Below, in pieces: positions 61,641 through 64,000 of a stretch of 64,000 nucleotides of DNA. How positions within the stretch are numbered: position 1 is the stretch's first letter; each line of letters starts with the position of its first letter. This DNA is from a virus, in the IMG/VR virus record IMGVR_UViG_3300044568_004476, positions 1 through 64,000 of that record; one strand, given 5' to 3'. The notes under the pieces are model-generated. The model saw only the letters and a list, made by a program, of their open reading frames with translations. It ran no database searches and was not told where the DNA came from. Position numbers and translations under genes: made by a program.

Positions 61641-64000
61641 ATGCCTAATAGCTCACTTTACATTAATCAAATAGATTTAGACCAAGAATTTTATGTTTGG
61701 GCTTCGGGTCAGGATGTTAGAAGATTTAATGGATTAAGCTGGGAATATTATGACAGCACAAACTCTGCTGTACCCCAAGTTTCCCCATATTATTTAGATA
61801 CTAGATGTATATCAATTGATCCAGAAGATAAAGCTTGGTTTGGTGTAGCACAAGGGCCAACATCAGGAAACGCTAGTATAAATCAGGTTGCTGTTTTTTG
61901 GATTAATACCAATAAGGTTGATGAGGGTGAAAGCTGGACTTTTCAAGCTTTAGGTACATTCGATCAGCCACAGGAGGTTTCATTAATTTATGCTTGTCCT
62001 TTTGGCGATGATATCTTAGCTTTTATTAATCCCCTTAATGGAGTAGGTGGTACCGGCGCATCTGCTTACACCAGAATTAAAGGGGCTACTGGGGGGAGAC
62101 TATTTTACCACCTTAAAGAAACCGACCAATGGGACGAAACCATTGAAGATTACACTTGGCCCCACATATACGACATTGAAACAAAGGGATATGAAGGTAA
62201 GAACTATTTTTACTATATGGGAACAGCAGAGGGTCTTTTTGTTGTTCCGCAGGGAAAACTACAAACACTAACACTAACTAATGGGTTTAAATACATTCAG
62301 CAGGCAAAGATCTATAATACTAGCACTAGCGGAATAATATCAGATAATGTTTATTGCTTAGACTTTGATGAGAACGGAAATCTTTGGATAGGCACTGACG
62401 TAGGACTTTCTTATTTTGATGGCGTTGAATTCTGGAATTATGGTGTTACCGGGGGTCCAATAACATCTGTAAAAGCAAGAGATAATGGGCACGTGTTTTA
62501 CTCGATAGGTGACGGAGAACTTGGACAAGGAACGGGTCTTTGGCATTTCAACGGAACAACACATACCCAATTCCAAACGTCCAACTCCAATTTAGTTTCT
62601 AATGATGTACTTAGTATAGAAATAATAGGACACAATACAACACAGGAAGGACTTGTTATACATGAAAATGATTTTTGGGTTCTCGGTTATAATAATCTTT
62701 CACTTTTTGATTATGATTTACCCCACGTTTACGCATCATCAAAATATGCTGGTGCTACCGGATGGAACTTTACATATTATACTGCTACTGGCGGCGGAGC
62801 ACCTTTACCTAAAGTAAATAAATACACATGGAATAGTCCGGAATGGATGGTTTACGATGATTCATATTTAGCTTTAAAACATCCAGGATTAGATCCGCGT
62901 AATTTGTTCTTGACTACGAAATTAATCGATATAGCTGATGGTAGAGCAGGGGAACAAGCATATTGGAATAATTGGCCAATCCCAACATTCGAACAAGACC
63001 TAATAACAGAAAGTATACAATCCCCTTTATGGGATGAATCAATATCGTATATTGCAGGAGCATCAGGCAATATTGGAATGGTTAATATAACATCCTCAAC
63101 TTCACAAACATTTCTTGGTGAGAAAAGATACTACATTTCAGGAAATGTTGAGCCTGATATTTACACAGGGGGTTACTCAGTTCAGTTTGGATATTATTCT
63201 GACAACACACCAGCAATACTGTCCGATATAGGTCCTAGTTTAAATTCAAATACAGCATCAAGTCATAATACGCAAAACAACGGGAAAACTGGATTTATCG
63301 TTTCATATTCAGAAAGCGGAAAGGTCGAATCAATACTGCCATTCAAAGGATTTAGCACAGAAATACAGAGTTTATGCTCAAGCGAGGATGGACTTTATTT
63401 ATATGCTTCTGGTACATTCGATAAATTTATAGAGGTTGGCGAGTTTGTTTGGAGCGCATATGAAAATCTGAGTGGCCCAACCGGAGCAACTGGTTCTCCG
63501 ATAGGTGTTACTAATTCTATGGTTCCTGGAGCTACCTCTGGATCTTATGCTGGTATAGGCGTTCCCTCTAATGGCACAATATTGTTTAATTCAAACTGGG
63601 ATATTTCAGTTGGAAGCACCGATGCGGTAGGCTCAGGCGGATGTGATTTTGGGTTTAGCGGAATAACTGCAGGATATGGCGGGAATTATGATGACATAAA
63701 TAAAGTTTATCTTAATTTTGTAGATTCGGGAAGTGTAAATAGATATTCTACGATATCAACCGTATTAACAGGGCAAACGATAAGAATAAGTGAGGGGATC
63801 AGCACTGCATATTATAGGATTAACCAAATTTATAGTGATACAGATTCATTTGGTATTGACATTACGTACCAAAGCGGATCTACAGGATCAGTTCCATATA
63901 CAGGCGGAACTGGTATGAACATTAGCTCTTATGACCGTTACAGTACCGTTTATCCATACACACTTTACAATGGAACTTCACAACCAAATTCTAAAGCTAT
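61641..64000 (+). CDS. Large tail/fibre protein with propeller-like repeats (3' end outside window)
   Basis: 786 complete residues visible, no stop to the end of the window. The start ATG 61641 follows an A-rich leader with a CAAATATATAG element at about 61609. Early segments such as FYVWASGQDVRRFNG, CISIDPEDKAWFGVA and NGNLWIGTDVGLSYFDGVEF follow the Reg_prop-type beta-propeller repeat. Later parts contain Gly/Thr phrases GATGGR, GPTGATGSPIG and beta-rich folds. Probably a host-recognition or baseplate periphery protein. Confidence 0.72.
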   Translation, partial: MPNSSLYINQIDLDQEFYVWASGQDVRRFNGLSWEYYDSTNSAVPQVSPYYLDTRCISIDPEDKAWFGVAQGPTSGNASINQVAVFWINTNKVDEGESWTFQALGTFDQPQEVSLIYACPFGDDILAFINPLNGVGGTGASAYTRIKGATGGRLFYHLKETDQWDETIEDYTWPHIYDIETKGYEGKNYFYYMGTAEGLFVVPQGKLQTLTLTNGFKYIQQAKIYNTSTSGIISDNVYCLDFDENGNLWIGTDVGLSYFDGVEFWNYGVTGGPITSVKARDNGHVFYSIGDGELGQGTGLWHFNGTTHTQFQTSNSNLVSNDVLSIEIIGHNTTQEGLVIHENDFWVLGYNNLSLFDYDLPHVYASSKYAGATGWNFTYYTATGGGAPLPKVNKYTWNSPEWMVYDDSYLALKHPGLDPRNLFLTTKLIDIADGRAGEQAYWNNWPIPTFEQDLITESIQSPLWDESISYIAGASGNIGMVNITSSTSQTFLGEKRYYISGNVEPDIYTGGYSVQFGYYSDNTPAILSDIGPSLNSNTASSHNTQNNGKTGFIVSYSESGKVESILPFKGFSTEIQSLCSSEDGLYLYASGTFDKFIEVGEFVWSAYENLSGPTGATGSPIGVTNSMVPGATSGSYAGIGVPSNGTILFNSNWDISVGSTDAVGSGGCDFGFSGITAGYGGNYDDINKVYLNFVDSGSVNRYSTISTVLTGQTIRISEGISTAYYRINQIYSDTDSFGIDITYQSGSTGSVPYTGGTGMNISSYDRYSTVYPYTLYNGTSQPNSKA

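Noticed and set aside
62047-62271. Short + strand frame overlapping the last tail gene
   Set aside because: It lies entirely within the long open frame that starts at 61641 and runs out of the window without a stop.

Overview
The window is a 64 kb piece of a large, AT-rich myovirus (contractile-tailed phage) genome with T4-type head and baseplate genes. The T4-type set is: two gp20-like portal proteins, a gp4-like head-completion nuclease, a gp21-type prohead protease, a gp23-type major capsid protein, gp5-, gp25- and gp6-like baseplate proteins, a gp55-like late sigma factor, gp30-like ligase and gp44-like clamp loader. All genes but one are on the + strand, tightly packed, often overlapping by 1, 8 or 11 bases. 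The host is probably a member of the Bacteroidota: TAnnTTTG promoter elements precede three early-type genes, start codons follow A-rich leaders without clear Shine-Dalgarno sequences, and the phage carries its own protein with several S1 domains. No tail sheath, tail tube or terminase gene was recognised, so these lie elsewhere.

Layout. 1-4.4 kb: the end of a sigma factor-like gene, a RecB/Cas4-type nuclease, membrane proteins and a paralogous pair of unknown proteins. 4.5-7.2 kb: a large Glu/Lys-rich protein whose C-terminus seems to need a -1 frameshift. 7.3-12 kb: late sigma factor, head completion nuclease and two tandem portal paralogues. 12-20.3 kb: DNA metabolism (ligase, clamp loader subunits, guanylate kinase, 5' nuclease/RNase H, UV-endonuclease-like protein, 3'-5' exonuclease, nucleotidyltransferase) placed between the portal genes and the rest of the head genes. 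20.3-40 kb: head assembly and cargo, with a protease-scaffold fusion, the capsid protein, a homing endonuclease, and a series of proteins starting with a T4-like capsid-targeting peptide. This region is interrupted by a kinase/asparagine synthetase cassette and one minus-strand gene. 40.8-49.4 kb: tail hub and spike. 49.5-52.9 kb: an operon of S1-like protein, amidoligase-like protein and a virion protein. 53-64 kb: baseplate wedge and large tail/fibre proteins with PKD, collagen-like and propeller-like sequences.

Regulation visible in sequence. A nearly invariant GATATATA element lies 24-38 bases before the start codon of about ten structural operons and probably is the late promoter read by the gp55-like factor. 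Three of these sit in the loop of an inverted repeat, one of them a clear terminator. Strong hairpin-plus-T terminators close several operons. No intergenic stretch reaches 300 bases; the longest (12031-12251) holds several palindromes. No tRNA, CRISPR array or insertion sequence was seen.
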